DNA from: Chryseobacterium piscicola
GTDB lineage: Bacteria > Bacteroidota > Bacteroidia > Flavobacteriales > Weeksellaceae
NCBI RefSeq assembly: GCF_900156685.1
Contig: NZ_FTOJ01000005.1
Coordinates: forward strand, 211,437-275,436
Length of the DNA: 64,000 nt
Direction: 5' to 3'
Part shown: piece by piece, positions 18,042-26,154 of the stretch
How the letters are laid out: the number at the start of each line of letters is the position of its first letter
Numbering within the stretch: the first letter of the stretch is position 1
Made by a program: the position numbers and the translations under genes
Notes under the pieces: model-generated
Database searches by the model: none
What the model was told of the DNA's origin: nothing
The model's input: the letters and a program-made list of their open reading frames with translations, nothing else

Positions 18042-20003
18042 ATGATTTCCAAGCAAACGATAGACAAGATATTTTCCACAATCCGGGTAGAAGAGATTGT
18101 GGGCGAGTATGTGCAACTGAAAAGAGCGGGATCAAACTTTAAAGGTTTGAGTCCGTTTCATGAAGAAAAATCACCCAGTTTTGTAGTTTCTCCGAGCAAG
18201 CAGATCTGGAAAGATTTCTCAACAGGGAAAGGCGGTACAGCGATTTCTTTTTTAATGGAAATTGAAAACTTCACTTATCCTGAAGCACTTCGTTATGCTG
18301 CCAAAAAATATGCAATAGAAATAGAAGAAGACCGCCAGGAATTCTCTGAGGAAGCGAAAATTGCACAGACTGAAAGAGATGTTCTTTATAAAATACATGA
18401 GATTGCCAATGACTATTTCCAGAATATTTTGTGGGAAAATGAGGAAGGAAGGTCTATAGGTTTGTCTTATTTCCGAGAGCGCGAGCTGAAGGATGATATC
18501 ATCAAAAAATTTCAGTTGGGATATTCTCCCGAAAAGAAAAATTCATTTACAGAGTTTGCTTTAAATAAAGGGTATTCAAAAGAAATTTTAGAGAAATCTG
18601 GGCTTTCTATTTTTCCTGAAAATTCCCCAGCAGGAATAGACCGTTTCCGTGAGCGAGTGATGTTCCCAATTCATAGTTTTTCGGGAAGGGTTTTGGGTTT
18701 TGGTGCCAGAATTCTCAGAAATAATATTAAAACTGCCAAATATCTCAACTCTCCAGAGACCGAGATTTATCACAAATCGAATGTTCTTTATGGTTTAAAC
18801 CAAGGTAAACAAGCGATTTCTAGGAAAAATATCTGTCTTTTGGTAGAAGGTTATATGGATGTTATCTCCTTGCATCTTTCGGGAATAGAAAATGTGGTGG
18901 CGAGCTCTGGAACTTCTCTTACGACGGAGCAAATTAAACTCATCAAAAGACTTACTGAAAACGTAACGATTTTGTTTGATGGCGATAACGCGGGAATAAA
19001 AGCAAGCTTCAGAAGTATAGATATGCTTTTGGCAGAAGGTATGAACATTCGTGTTTTGCTTTTTCCGGAAGGCGACGATCCCGATTCTTTCGCAAGAAAA
19101 CATCCTCAGGAATATGTAGAAAAATTTATTGAAAACGAGGCTACAGATTTCATTGATTTTAAAGCGGAAATTCTTCTTAAAGATGCCGGCACAGATCCTA
19201 TAAAGAAAGCTGAAGCCATCAGAAACATTGTGAAATCGGTTTCGTTTGTTCAGAATGCTTTGAAAAAAGAGGTTTATTTGAAAGAAGTTTCGAATAAATT
19301 TGGACTTTCTGAACAGAGTCTTTTCAATGAGCTGGATATCCAGAAGCAGATTACGCAAAACCAAACCCAACATCAGCCAAAAGAACAGCCGAAACCAACG
19401 AAATTGGAGATTGTTCCCAAGCAAACAGAATTGGAGGATTCTGTTCAGTTTAATATTATTCATCAGGAAAATAAACTTATTGATACGATGCTGATGTTTG
19501 GCGATATGGTTTTGGAAAGACTAGATGCCAATATGGAGAAATATGAGATTACTGTAATTGAGGAGATTCTGCATCATTTTGAAGATGAAAATTATGAATT
19601 TCAAATTCCTACTAATCAAAAAATCATAGAAAATATTAAAGAAGGGATTGAAAACGAGGAGATACGCGCAGGAAATTTCTTTATCACTTTAATGGATGAA
19701 GACATTACGCTGAAGGTTGCCGACGCTCTTCTTTCGCCAGACGAATTGAGCGACTGGTCGACTCGTAATATTTTCCCACCCGTTATGGGCGATCATCTTG
19801 GTGCCGAAGTAGAAGCAAATATACTGATTCACAAATATTATTACATTCATCTTCTTATCAGAAAACTGACCGCAGATTTAGAAAATCATCGTGAAAATGA
19901 TCCTGTAACTTATTTTGATTCTATAAAAAAAATAATGATGCTTACAGAGTTTTCTAGACAGTTGGCTACAAAACTAGAGTGGTCGCCAATTACAAAAGTT
20001 TGA
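18042..20003 (+). CDS. dnaG: DNA primase (flavobacterial type, without zinc-finger cysteines)
   Basis: Synthesises RNA primers at the replication fork with DnaB. 653 residues. The N-terminal CHC2-type domain is recognisable (FKGLSPFHEEKSPSFVVSP...DFSTGKGGTAISFL, residues ~33-75), but the zinc-ligand Cys positions are Ser, Asp and Thr, leaving only the His. The TOPRIM catalytic domain follows, with LLVEGYMDVISLHL (Glu) near residue 268 and the Asp pair in LFDGDNAG near 315. A Gln/Pro/Lys linker near 440-460 (QTQHQPKEQPKP) leads to the C-terminal helicase-binding region. The loss of cysteines is common in Flavobacteriia, as I recall, and the frame is intact, so the gene should be functional. 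Confidence 0.92.
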   Translation: MISKQTIDKIFSTIRVEEIVGEYVQLKRAGSNFKGLSPFHEEKSPSFVVSPSKQIWKDFSTGKGGTAISFLMEIENFTYPEALRYAAKKYAIEIEEDRQEFSEEAKIAQTERDVLYKIHEIANDYFQNILWENEEGRSIGLSYFRERELKDDIIKKFQLGYSPEKKNSFTEFALNKGYSKEILEKSGLSIFPENSPAGIDRFRERVMFPIHSFSGRVLGFGARILRNNIKTAKYLNSPETEIYHKSNVLYGLNQGKQAISRKNICLLVEGYMDVISLHLSGIENVVASSGTSLTTEQIKLIKRLTENVTILFDGDNAGIKASFRSIDMLLAEGMNIRVLLFPEGDDPDSFARKHPQEYVEKFIENEATDFIDFKAEILLKDAGTDPIKKAEAIRNIVKSVSFVQNALKKEVYLKEVSNKFGLSEQSLFNELDIQKQITQNQTQHQPKEQPKPTKLEIVPKQTELEDSVQFNIIHQENKLIDTMLMFGDMVLERLDANMEKYEITVIEEILHHFEDENYEFQIPTNQKIIENIKEGIENEEIRAGNFFITLMDEDITLKVADALLSPDELSDWSTRNIFPPVMGDHLGAEVEANILIHKYYYIHLLIRKLTADLENHRENDPVTYFDSIKKIMMLTEFSRQLATKLEWSPITKV

Positions 20004-20121
20004 TAATTAAAGATTTTTTTTGAAAAAAAGAAGTCATTTTCATTTATTTTTTTCTTAAAGTAATATCTCTGCATTTGTTTCGTTTTTAGTAAATTAAATC
20101 TTTTAATTAAAACTAATAACC

Positions 20122-20607
20122 ATGAAGCTAATCTTAAGTCTATGTTTTTTCATCAGCATATTCTGTTTTTCACAAGAAAAAGAAATTGTAAAAATCCTCA
20201 ATGATGAACTCAAAAAGGAAATTAAAAATCAATTCCAGCATCCTGATTTTGATGGGGATACGTTGACACTGACAAAAGAATTTTCAATTGATAAAAATAG
20301 AATTCTGAGCGTAGAAATCAAGAAGCAAAATGGTTTTCGTACTTATACTGAGAGACAGGAAGTGCATCTTTCAAAAATATCAAGTATTGGGAAAGACATT
20401 AATACTATCATGAATTCTGATGGTGGAGAGGTGCAGATTAATTCTAAAAGTGTTGACAAAAATAATAACCAGCAGACCCGCGGCACCAATAACGGTATTT
20501 TTTTTACCTACATGCATTTCAATAACAATGAGTATATTGGTGATAATCTGGTAAAAGCATTTGCTAAAGCCGGATTTCCGATTAAAAAGTTGTATTGGTA
20601 TGATTAA
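20122..20607 (+). CDS. Secreted protein of unknown function
   Basis: 161 residues. A signal peptide ends near residue 18 (ISIFCFSQ). The mature part is lysine-rich and soluble, and ends in an aromatic YWYD tail. No known domain recognised. Its last 8 bases overlap the start of the next lipoprotein gene, so the pair is translated from one message. Confidence 0.65.
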   Translation: MKLILSLCFFISIFCFSQEKEIVKILNDELKKEIKNQFQHPDFDGDTLTLTKEFSIDKNRILSVEIKKQNGFRTYTERQEVHLSKISSIGKDINTIMNSDGGEVQINSKSVDKNNNQQTRGTNNGIFFTYMHFNNNEYIGDNLVKAFAKAGFPIKKLYWYD

Positions 20608-21088
20608 ATTAAAACAAATTTTTGTATTTATTTTTGCCTTTTCGATGTACAGTTGTGGCAATAAAAATGACATTCTTTTTTCTGATTTTAAAAGTGATTT
20701 CAAAGATTCCATAAAAAAATACAAAGCAGAGGAATTTGATTTTAATCATGATGATCTATTGCCTCAGCAATCTTATTTTATAAATGGAAAACTGAAGTAT
20801 TTAATCATTAAATCTAATGGAGAGCTTTGTGACAGCGAAGAAATGTATGCGTTTGATTTAAAAAGTGATTCTCTGATTCTGAAGATTGAAAGATCACAGT
20901 GTTATGAAACTTCTGAAAGATCAAAAAATACGAGTGACATTATTTTTGTGAAAACAAAAAAGTCTACAAAACAGTTTTATGACAATGGAGTTTTTATAAA
21001 GACAGAGAAATCTGACAATGATTTTAAGGAGAATAATTTTATAAACGAAATCAAAGTCAACACAGAAAAGGCTTATAAAAAAAGGTGA
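20600..21088 (+). CDS. Small lipoprotein of unknown function
   Basis: About 162 residues from the ATG at 20600, which overlaps the upstream stop (TATGATTAA arrangement). A lipobox (SMYSC, Cys near residue 19) shows lipidation. Earlier in-frame starts lie inside the upstream gene and would spoil the signal peptide. The mature part is acidic and lysine-rich, without a family I know. Confidence 0.65.
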   Translation: MIKLKQIFVFIFAFSMYSCGNKNDILFSDFKSDFKDSIKKYKAEEFDFNHDDLLPQQSYFINGKLKYLIIKSNGELCDSEEMYAFDLKSDSLILKIERSQCYETSERSKNTSDIIFVKTKKSTKQFYDNGVFIKTEKSDNDFKENNFINEIKVNTEKAYKKR

Positions 21089-21161
21089 TTTGAGAATCAA
21101 AAGAATAATTTTTTCTTCATAAAATTTCACTTAAAATTTCATCTTTCTGCCATAATGTCCT

Positions 21162-21169
21162 TACATTTG
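21162..21169 (+). promoter_or_regulatory. -7 box of clpP
   Basis: TACATTTG lies 48 bp before the ATG. It follows CTGCCATAATGTCC (21147-21160), an imperfect inverted motif at the position where a regulator or alternative sigma factor could bind. No TTTG -33 box is seen. Confidence 0.4.
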
Positions 21170-21216
21170 TTTGGAACGAAATTAGTCACTCAAAAGAAAA
21201 GATAATTTAATTACCT

Positions 21217-21903
21217 ATGGATATTAAAAAAGAATTCAGAGACTTCTCTGTAAAACACTTAGGAAACAGCGGTCTTGCGACCGATCAATATATGGGAATG
21301 TATGGGCCTACCAACCTTACGCCGTATATCATGGAAGAAAGAAGATTGAACGTAGCGCAAATGGATGTTTTCTCGCGTTTGATGATGGACAGGATTATTT
21401 TCCTTGGAACTGGTATAGACGATCAGGTTGCGAATATCGTGACGGCTCAGCTTTTGTTCTTAGAAAGCTCAGATTCTGCTAAAGATATTCAGATTTACAT
21501 CAATTCTCCTGGAGGAAGTGTTTATGCAGGTTTGGGAATTTATGACACAATGCAAATCATTAAACCAGACGTTGCAACCATCTGTACCGGAATTGCAGCT
21601 TCAATGGGAGCTGTGTTGTTGGTAGCAGGAGAAAAAGGAAAACGTTCTGCATTAAAGCATTCTAGAGTAATGATTCACCAGCCAAGTGGTGGAGCGCAAG
21701 GTGTAGCTTCTGATATGGAAATCAATTTGAGAGAGATGCTGAAGCTTAAAAAAGAATTGTACGACATTATTTCTGAACATTCTGGGCAGACCTACGAATG
21801 GGTAGAAAAAGCGTCAGACAGAGATTACTGGATGACTTCTACCGAAGCTAAAGAATTTGGAATGGTAGATGAGGTTTTGCAAAGAGCTAAAAAAGAGAAA
21901 TAA
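21217..21903 (+). CDS. clpP: ATP-dependent Clp protease proteolytic subunit
   Basis: The serine peptidase that degrades proteins with ClpX/ClpA-type unfoldases. 228 residues. The catalytic triad is visible by alignment: Ser129 in GIAASMGAVLL, His154 in MIHQPSGG and an Asp near 203 in SDRDYWM. Oligomer and substrate-groove motifs (YINSPGGSVYAGLGIYDTM) are intact. A ~30-residue N-terminal extension over E. coli ClpP is typical of the phylum and may be a propeptide. clpX is not in the window. A terminator follows at 21941-21973. Confidence 0.95.
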   Translation: MDIKKEFRDFSVKHLGNSGLATDQYMGMYGPTNLTPYIMEERRLNVAQMDVFSRLMMDRIIFLGTGIDDQVANIVTAQLLFLESSDSAKDIQIYINSPGGSVYAGLGIYDTMQIIKPDVATICTGIAASMGAVLLVAGEKGKRSALKHSRVMIHQPSGGAQGVASDMEINLREMLKLKKELYDIISEHSGQTYEWVEKASDRDYWMTSTEAKEFGMVDEVLQRAKKEK

Positions 21904-21940
21904 TTATAAAATGCTAATTTGATAATTAACAAATCAATAA

Positions 21941-21973
21941 AAAAGGGATATAATTTTGTATTATATCCCTTTT
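21941..21973 (+). terminator. Terminator of clpP
   Basis: A 14-bp stem (AAAAGGGATATAAT with ATTATATCCCTTTT) around a 5-nt loop, followed by T's. It lies 37 bp after the clpP stop. Confidence 0.85.
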
Positions 21974-22160
21974 TTTATTTTAAAATATGATTATTCGATT
22001 TTAATCGTAGTGTGAAATTTTGAACAGAAAGTTCACAAAGTTTTTCTACTAAAGTTTTCTTTTTTCTACACAAAGCCGCAATCGCTTATAAAAGCTTGAG
22101 CAGATTTTAAGTGATGATTAATTACGAATATTTGAATTTTTAAATAAGCTTATTTTCAGA

Positions 22161-22919
22161 TTAATTAAAACCTTCAATAATTTTAGAAAAATCTTCTATT
22201 TTCAAGGCGGCACCTCCAATCAATCCACCGTCGATGTCTGGTTGAGAGAAAATTTCTTTCGCATTATCTGGTTTTACGGAACCACCGTAAAGAATAGAAA
22301 CTTCATCAGCCACCTCTTGTCCGTACTTTTGTGCGATAATCCCTCTGATGTGAGCATGAATTTCCTGAGCCTGCTCAGGAGAAGCTGTTTCACCAGTCCC
22401 GATAGCCCAAACGGGTTCGTAAGCAATTACTACTTTCTTAATTTCTTCAGCAGAAAGTGTGAAAAGAGCAGTTTCAGTTTGAGTTTTTACAACGTCCAAA
22501 TGTTGTCCTGCTTTTCTTTGTTCAAGAGTTTCACCATTGCAGTAAACAGGAATTAAACCTTTATCTAAAGCTAATTTTACTTTTTTATTACAGCTTTCGT
22601 CGTTCTCACCGTGGTATTGTCTTCTTTCAGAATGGCCGATTAAAGAACCAGTAGCATCTATAGACTCCAGCATATCAGCAGAAAGCTCACCTGTATAAGC
22701 GCCACTTTCAAATTCGCTCATGTCTTGAGAAAAAACTCCGATTTCGTCTTTTTCAAAGATGTCTTTTGCCATCATTAAGTACATAGCCGGTGGAGCAATC
22801 CAAACCTCACAGTTGGTTGTATTATTGTTTTTATAATCACGCAATTCTGTCATTAGTTTTTGTGCGTCGATTACATTTTTGTTCATTTTCCAGTTTCCTG
22901 CAACTATTTTTCGTCTCAT
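22161..22919 (-). CDS. tpiA: Triosephosphate isomerase
   Basis: The glycolytic/gluconeogenic TIM-barrel enzyme that interconverts DHAP and glyceraldehyde-3-phosphate. 252 residues, family length. Seen: NWKMNKN (catalytic Lys), IGHSERRQYHGE (catalytic His), YEPVWAIGTG (catalytic Glu) and the phosphate loop LYGGSVKPDN. It is followed by 186 bp with no clear gene (21974-22160). Confidence 0.96.
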   Translation of the reverse strand: MRRKIVAGNWKMNKNVIDAQKLMTELRDYKNNNTTNCEVWIAPPAMYLMMAKDIFEKDEIGVFSQDMSEFESGAYTGELSADMLESIDATGSLIGHSERRQYHGENDESCNKKVKLALDKGLIPVYCNGETLEQRKAGQHLDVVKTQTETALFTLSAEEIKKVVIAYEPVWAIGTGETASPEQAQEIHAHIRGIIAQKYGQEVADEVSILYGGSVKPDNAKEIFSQPDIDGGLIGGAALKIEDFSKIIEGFN

Positions 22920-22936
22920 AGTTTATTTTTTATTTT

Positions 22937-22992
22937 TAGATGTTAGATGTTAGAATTTAGATATTAGACCAAAATCTAATTTCTAAATTTCA
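22937..22992. repeat. TTAGA-type degenerate repeat between the TerB-like gene and tpiA
   Basis: Iterated (T)TAGA(T/A)NTTAGA words (22938-22969) are followed by their complement (AATCTAATTTCTAAATTT, near 22974-22990), so the segment can fold. A similar run is at 2300-2330. Function unknown. Confidence 0.45.
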
Positions 22993-22998
22993 GTTTCT

Positions 22999-23349
22999 TT
23001 ATTTTATATTCCAAAGGTTTTTTAAAAGTACATAGAAAGTATGTTCCTCATCAGTCACCACATCATCAGCTTTGATTAAAGTTTTAGCAAACTTAATGAA
23101 GCTTAGACGCTCTGCTTCTGTAGAATCTTCTAAGAAACACCGTCCGTGAAATTCAAAATGATCTTTCCATTCTTCAGGTTGTAGTAATGCGATGGTTTCC
23201 AATTCGTTATCTAAATTCATTTTAAAAGGAAATTCTTCAGCCAAATATCGCTGCACAAGCATCCCTTCTTCCGGAGCAAATTCGCCGTCCACAGATGAAA
23301 GAATCATCAATAAGTGATATCCGGCTATTGATTTGTTAGATTTTTGCAT
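22999..23349 (-). CDS. TerB-like domain protein
   Basis: 116 residues, helical, acidic. The layout matches the TerB/DjlA-like helical fold: AGYHLLMILSSVDGEFAPEEGMLVQRYL, then a second helix pair ending ADDVVTDEEHTFYVLLKNL. The D-x-x-x-x-x-E acidic patches fit metal binding seen in TerB. The link to tellurite is historical; the cellular role is unknown. It sits between tpiA and the DoxX-type gene on one strand. Confidence 0.7.
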   Translation of the reverse strand: MQKSNKSIAGYHLLMILSSVDGEFAPEEGMLVQRYLAEEFPFKMNLDNELETIALLQPEEWKDHFEFHGRCFLEDSTEAERLSFIKFAKTLIKADDVVTDEEHTFYVLLKNLWNIK

Positions 23350-23428
23350 ATTATAATTAGATTAATTCAAGATTTAAGGTTCACTATTCAAATTTTAGAC
23401 AATCTTTAGTTTTGGAATTAAAAATTCA

Positions 23429-24541
23429 CTATTTGATGTAATATTTTGCAGGTTGTTTGTCTACAATTTTTCCTTTTTCTAGGGTTAAAACATAAGGGTT
23501 ACTTCTAGCAACTGTTTTTATAGCTGTGGCATCCATCATTGCATTTTTTAATATTTTGAATGTTGTAGGGATGGTAGAAACGCCGTAAGTAACTGCAGTT
23601 TTGTCAGCATTTACTTTCGCTTCAATTTGTTGTAGTAGTTCTGGCGAAACATCTTGCGGATGATAAGAAAAAACAAGAACTGCCCTTGGTGCATTGATGA
23701 TTTCCTGAGTCATATCTGTTCCTGTAGTATCTTCTATTTTAAATTTCGCAATTTCAGATTTATAGCCTTGTTTTATGAGAATAGATTCATTTTTACCTTC
23801 TTCAATTTTCCAAGGCGAACCTTCTGCCCAGTATTCTGTTTTGTTGATGTAGTCATCTTGGTTTACCTTTCTTACCTCATTTGTTTTTGAGTTTTTCATA
23901 GAGTAAAAAGTCTTGTACTCAGATGGGCTGGCTGCAATTTTTTTCTTTTCGGCTAGCAAATCAGTCCCTATTTTATAGTCTCTGAAATCAATCATTGGTT
24001 CGCTCACAATTCCCACTGTCATCACGTAAATCAAGATGATAGAGCAAATTCCGAGGATAGTATATTTGATGCTGGCGTACGGTCTTTTGGTTTCATTAAA
24101 AGTGTATTGGTCTGTTTTTTTGAATTCATTTCTGTACAAGATAAAAACAAGAACCAAACCGACCAAAAGTACGATGTCTTTGATGAAACTTTGCCAAGGG
24201 GTAAATTTAATAGCATCTCCAAAACATCCACAATCGGTTACTACATTGAAATAGGCTGAGTAAAAAGTAAGAAACCCAAAGAAGACACAAAGTGTGATGA
24301 GTGCTGAAAGGGTAAATTTTATTTTAAGCTTTAATAAAAGCATCAAGCCTAGCCAAAGTTCTAAAACTACCATTATTATAGAAAAAAGTAAAGCAAATTT
24401 TTCTAAAAATGGCATATTGAAAACCGGAGGCGAAAAATATTCCTCCATTTTAAATGAAAAACCAACTAAATCTACGGCTTTCACAAATCCTGATAGAATA
24501 AAGATGAGAGCAATGACGATACGTAATAAACCTTTAATCAT
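23429..24541 (-). CDS. DoxX-type membrane protein of the BT_3928 family
   Basis: About 370 residues. Four N-terminal membrane helices (residues ~5-135) contain the DoxX/MauE-like GFVKAVD and DCGCFGD (a Cys pair) motifs. A fifth helix (~165-185) is followed by a ~190-residue periplasmic domain. The Cys pair suggests thiol chemistry or quinone contact, as for MauE/DoxX proteins; this is inference. An ATG at 24541 just after the DUF1599 stop is preferred; a start at 24562 would overlap that gene by 20 bp. The co-directional neighbours DUF1599, TerB-like and tpiA suggest one unit. Confidence 0.75.
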   Translation of the reverse strand: MIKGLLRIVIALIFILSGFVKAVDLVGFSFKMEEYFSPPVFNMPFLEKFALLFSIIMVVLELWLGLMLLLKLKIKFTLSALITLCVFFGFLTFYSAYFNVVTDCGCFGDAIKFTPWQSFIKDIVLLVGLVLVFILYRNEFKKTDQYTFNETKRPYASIKYTILGICSIILIYVMTVGIVSEPMIDFRDYKIGTDLLAEKKKIAASPSEYKTFYSMKNSKTNEVRKVNQDDYINKTEYWAEGSPWKIEEGKNESILIKQGYKSEIAKFKIEDTTGTDMTQEIINAPRAVLVFSYHPQDVSPELLQQIEAKVNADKTAVTYGVSTIPTTFKILKNAMMDATAIKTVARSNPYVLTLEKGKIVDKQPAKYYIK

Positions 24542-24542
24542 A

Positions 24543-25109
24543 TTAAATAGTTTTGGGTTCAAATTTTTGTTCTTTTTCGGCGAATTTTATCAGGCAGAAA
24601 ACGGCATAGTTCAGCATATCAAAATAATTGGCATCCAAACCTTCAGAAACAATCGTTTTTCCTTGATTGTCTTCAATTTGCTTGGTTCTTAAAACTTTTT
24701 GATAAATTAAATCAGTGATAGAAGAAATTCTCATATCTCTCCAAGCTTCACCATAATCATGGTTTTTCTTTTCCATTAAAGCTTGGGCTTCTGTAGCATA
24801 TCTATCGTATAGGTTTAAAATATCTTCTTTATTTTCATTAAAATCATTCGAAAGACCTTTCTCCAACTGAATCAATGCGATAATAGAATAGTTTACAATG
24901 GCAATAAATTCTCCTTCCTCACTTTCGTCTATCATCTTGATGTCTGTCATTTGTAGCGTGCGGATTCTACTTACTTTAATGTAAATCTGATCGGTAATAG
25001 AACTTGGTCGTAAAACCCTCCATGCTGCACCATAATCTTGCATTTTTTTGCTGAAAAGATCACGGCATTCATTGATGATTGTACCGTACTGTTGTGAAGT
25101 TTTTGACAT
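24543..25109 (-). CDS. DUF1599 protein with two repeat halves
   Basis: 188 residues, cytoplasmic. The protein is a tandem duplication: residues ~14-50 (LFSKKMQDYGAAWRVLRPSS...ITDQIYIKVSRIRTLQ) and ~108-145 (LMEKKNHDYGEAWRDMRISS...ITDLIYQKVLRTKQIE) repeat the same motif, and each is followed by a helix with an Asn/Tyr segment (FIAIVNYSIIALIQLE / YFDMLNYAVFCLIKF). The helical D-Y-G-x-A-W pattern suggests an all-alpha nucleotide-pyrophosphatase-like fold; this is unproven. It starts next to, and divergent from, folP. Confidence 0.75.
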   Translation of the reverse strand: MSKTSQQYGTIINECRDLFSKKMQDYGAAWRVLRPSSITDQIYIKVSRIRTLQMTDIKMIDESEEGEFIAIVNYSIIALIQLEKGLSNDFNENKEDILNLYDRYATEAQALMEKKNHDYGEAWRDMRISSITDLIYQKVLRTKQIEDNQGKTIVSEGLDANYFDMLNYAVFCLIKFAEKEQKFEPKTI

Positions 25110-25200
25110 AAATTTGCTTAATCTTTCAAAGATACAAAATAGGTTTTAGGTATAGGAATCACAACTTATTTTTTTAAACAGAAGTTAGTATTTTTGTATA

Positions 25201-26055
25201 ATGCAAAATCAATCGTTATCTCTGAATCATTACTCTCTTAATTGCAATGGAAAATTTGTTGATTTAAATTCTCCAAAAATCATGGGAATTCTCAATCTTA
25301 CTCCAGATTCTTTTTCAGATGGTGGGAAATTTAACAGTGAAATATCAGCTTTAAATCATGCAGAGAAATTAGTGAAGGAAGGTGCAGAAATCATCGATAT
25401 CGGGCCACAATCTACTCGGCCGAATGCTGAATTCCTAAGTTCGGAAGAAGAGATAAAACGTCTCGGAAAAATTATTTCTTTCATTAAAAAAGAATTTCCT
25501 GAAACACTGATTTCATTGGATACATTTTATGCTGAAACGGTAAAGTTTGGTTTTGATGAAGGAATAGACATCGTCAACGATATTTCAGGTGGGCAATTTG
25601 ATTCTGAAATGTTTACAATCGTTGCGGAAACTAAACTTCCGTATATCTTGATGCACGTTAATTCATCTTACGAAACCATGCATGATCAGATTAAATTTCA
25701 GGATGTTATATTTTCTATTAATCAATATTTTTCTAAAAAAACTGCAGAATTGCTCAGTTTTGGTGTAAAAGATATCATCCTAGATCCAGGGTTTGGTTTC
25801 GGGAAAACAGTTGAAGATCAAATGAAAATGATTGATGAAGTAGAGTATTTAGGTTTTAATAAATATCCTTTGCTCATAGGGATTTCCAGAAAATCTTTTA
25901 TTTATAAACCTTTAGGGAAATCTCCATTAGACATTAATGAAGAGACTCAAAAAAAGCATCTGCAGGTTTTGAAAAAAGGTGCAAAAATACTTCGTGTGCA
26001 CGATGTTGCAGAAGCAAAAAAAACCATTAGTGATTTTTTAACAAATGAAAAATAG
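25201..26055 (+). CDS. folP: Dihydropteroate synthase
   Basis: Joins 7,8-dihydropterin pyrophosphate and p-aminobenzoate in folate synthesis; the sulfonamide target. 284 residues. Motifs in order: IMGILNLTPDSFSDGG (pyrophosphate loop), IDIGPQSTRPNA, SLDTFYAETV, IVNDISGG, ILDPGFGFGKT and IGISRKSFI, with a closing RVHDVAEA. All ligand-binding loops are present. It is divergent from the DUF1599 gene with 91 bp between, and ends at a bidirectional terminator. Confidence 0.94.
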   Translation: MQNQSLSLNHYSLNCNGKFVDLNSPKIMGILNLTPDSFSDGGKFNSEISALNHAEKLVKEGAEIIDIGPQSTRPNAEFLSSEEEIKRLGKIISFIKKEFPETLISLDTFYAETVKFGFDEGIDIVNDISGGQFDSEMFTIVAETKLPYILMHVNSSYETMHDQIKFQDVIFSINQYFSKKTAELLSFGVKDIILDPGFGFGKTVEDQMKMIDEVEYLGFNKYPLLIGISRKSFIYKPLGKSPLDINEETQKKHLQVLKKGAKILRVHDVAEAKKTISDFLTNEK

Positions 26056-26059
26056 CAAA

Positions 26060-26095
26060 AAAAACCTTTCAAAATCAAAATTCTGAAAGGTTTTT
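26060..26095. terminator. Bidirectional terminator between folP and DUF5686 gene 1
   Basis: A 12-bp stem (AAAAACCTTTCA and TGAAAGGTTTTT) around a 12-nt loop, with A- and T-tracts on either side. Confidence 0.8.
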
Positions 26096-26154
26096 ATTGG
26101 TTATTTACTATTGTGAAATGTTCATTGTTTATTAGCAATTTTTAATCCTCATAT

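Noticed and set aside
18795..19463. A 222-residue open frame opposite dnaG
   Set aside because: It lies fully within dnaG on the other strand, and its product is a low-complexity Phe/Asn/Lys sequence with no family signal; it is a shadow of the real frame.
18042..20003. dnaG as a pseudogene because the zinc ligands are missing
   Set aside because: The frame is full length and the catalytic residues are intact; the same loss is, as I recall, normal in Flavobacteriia.
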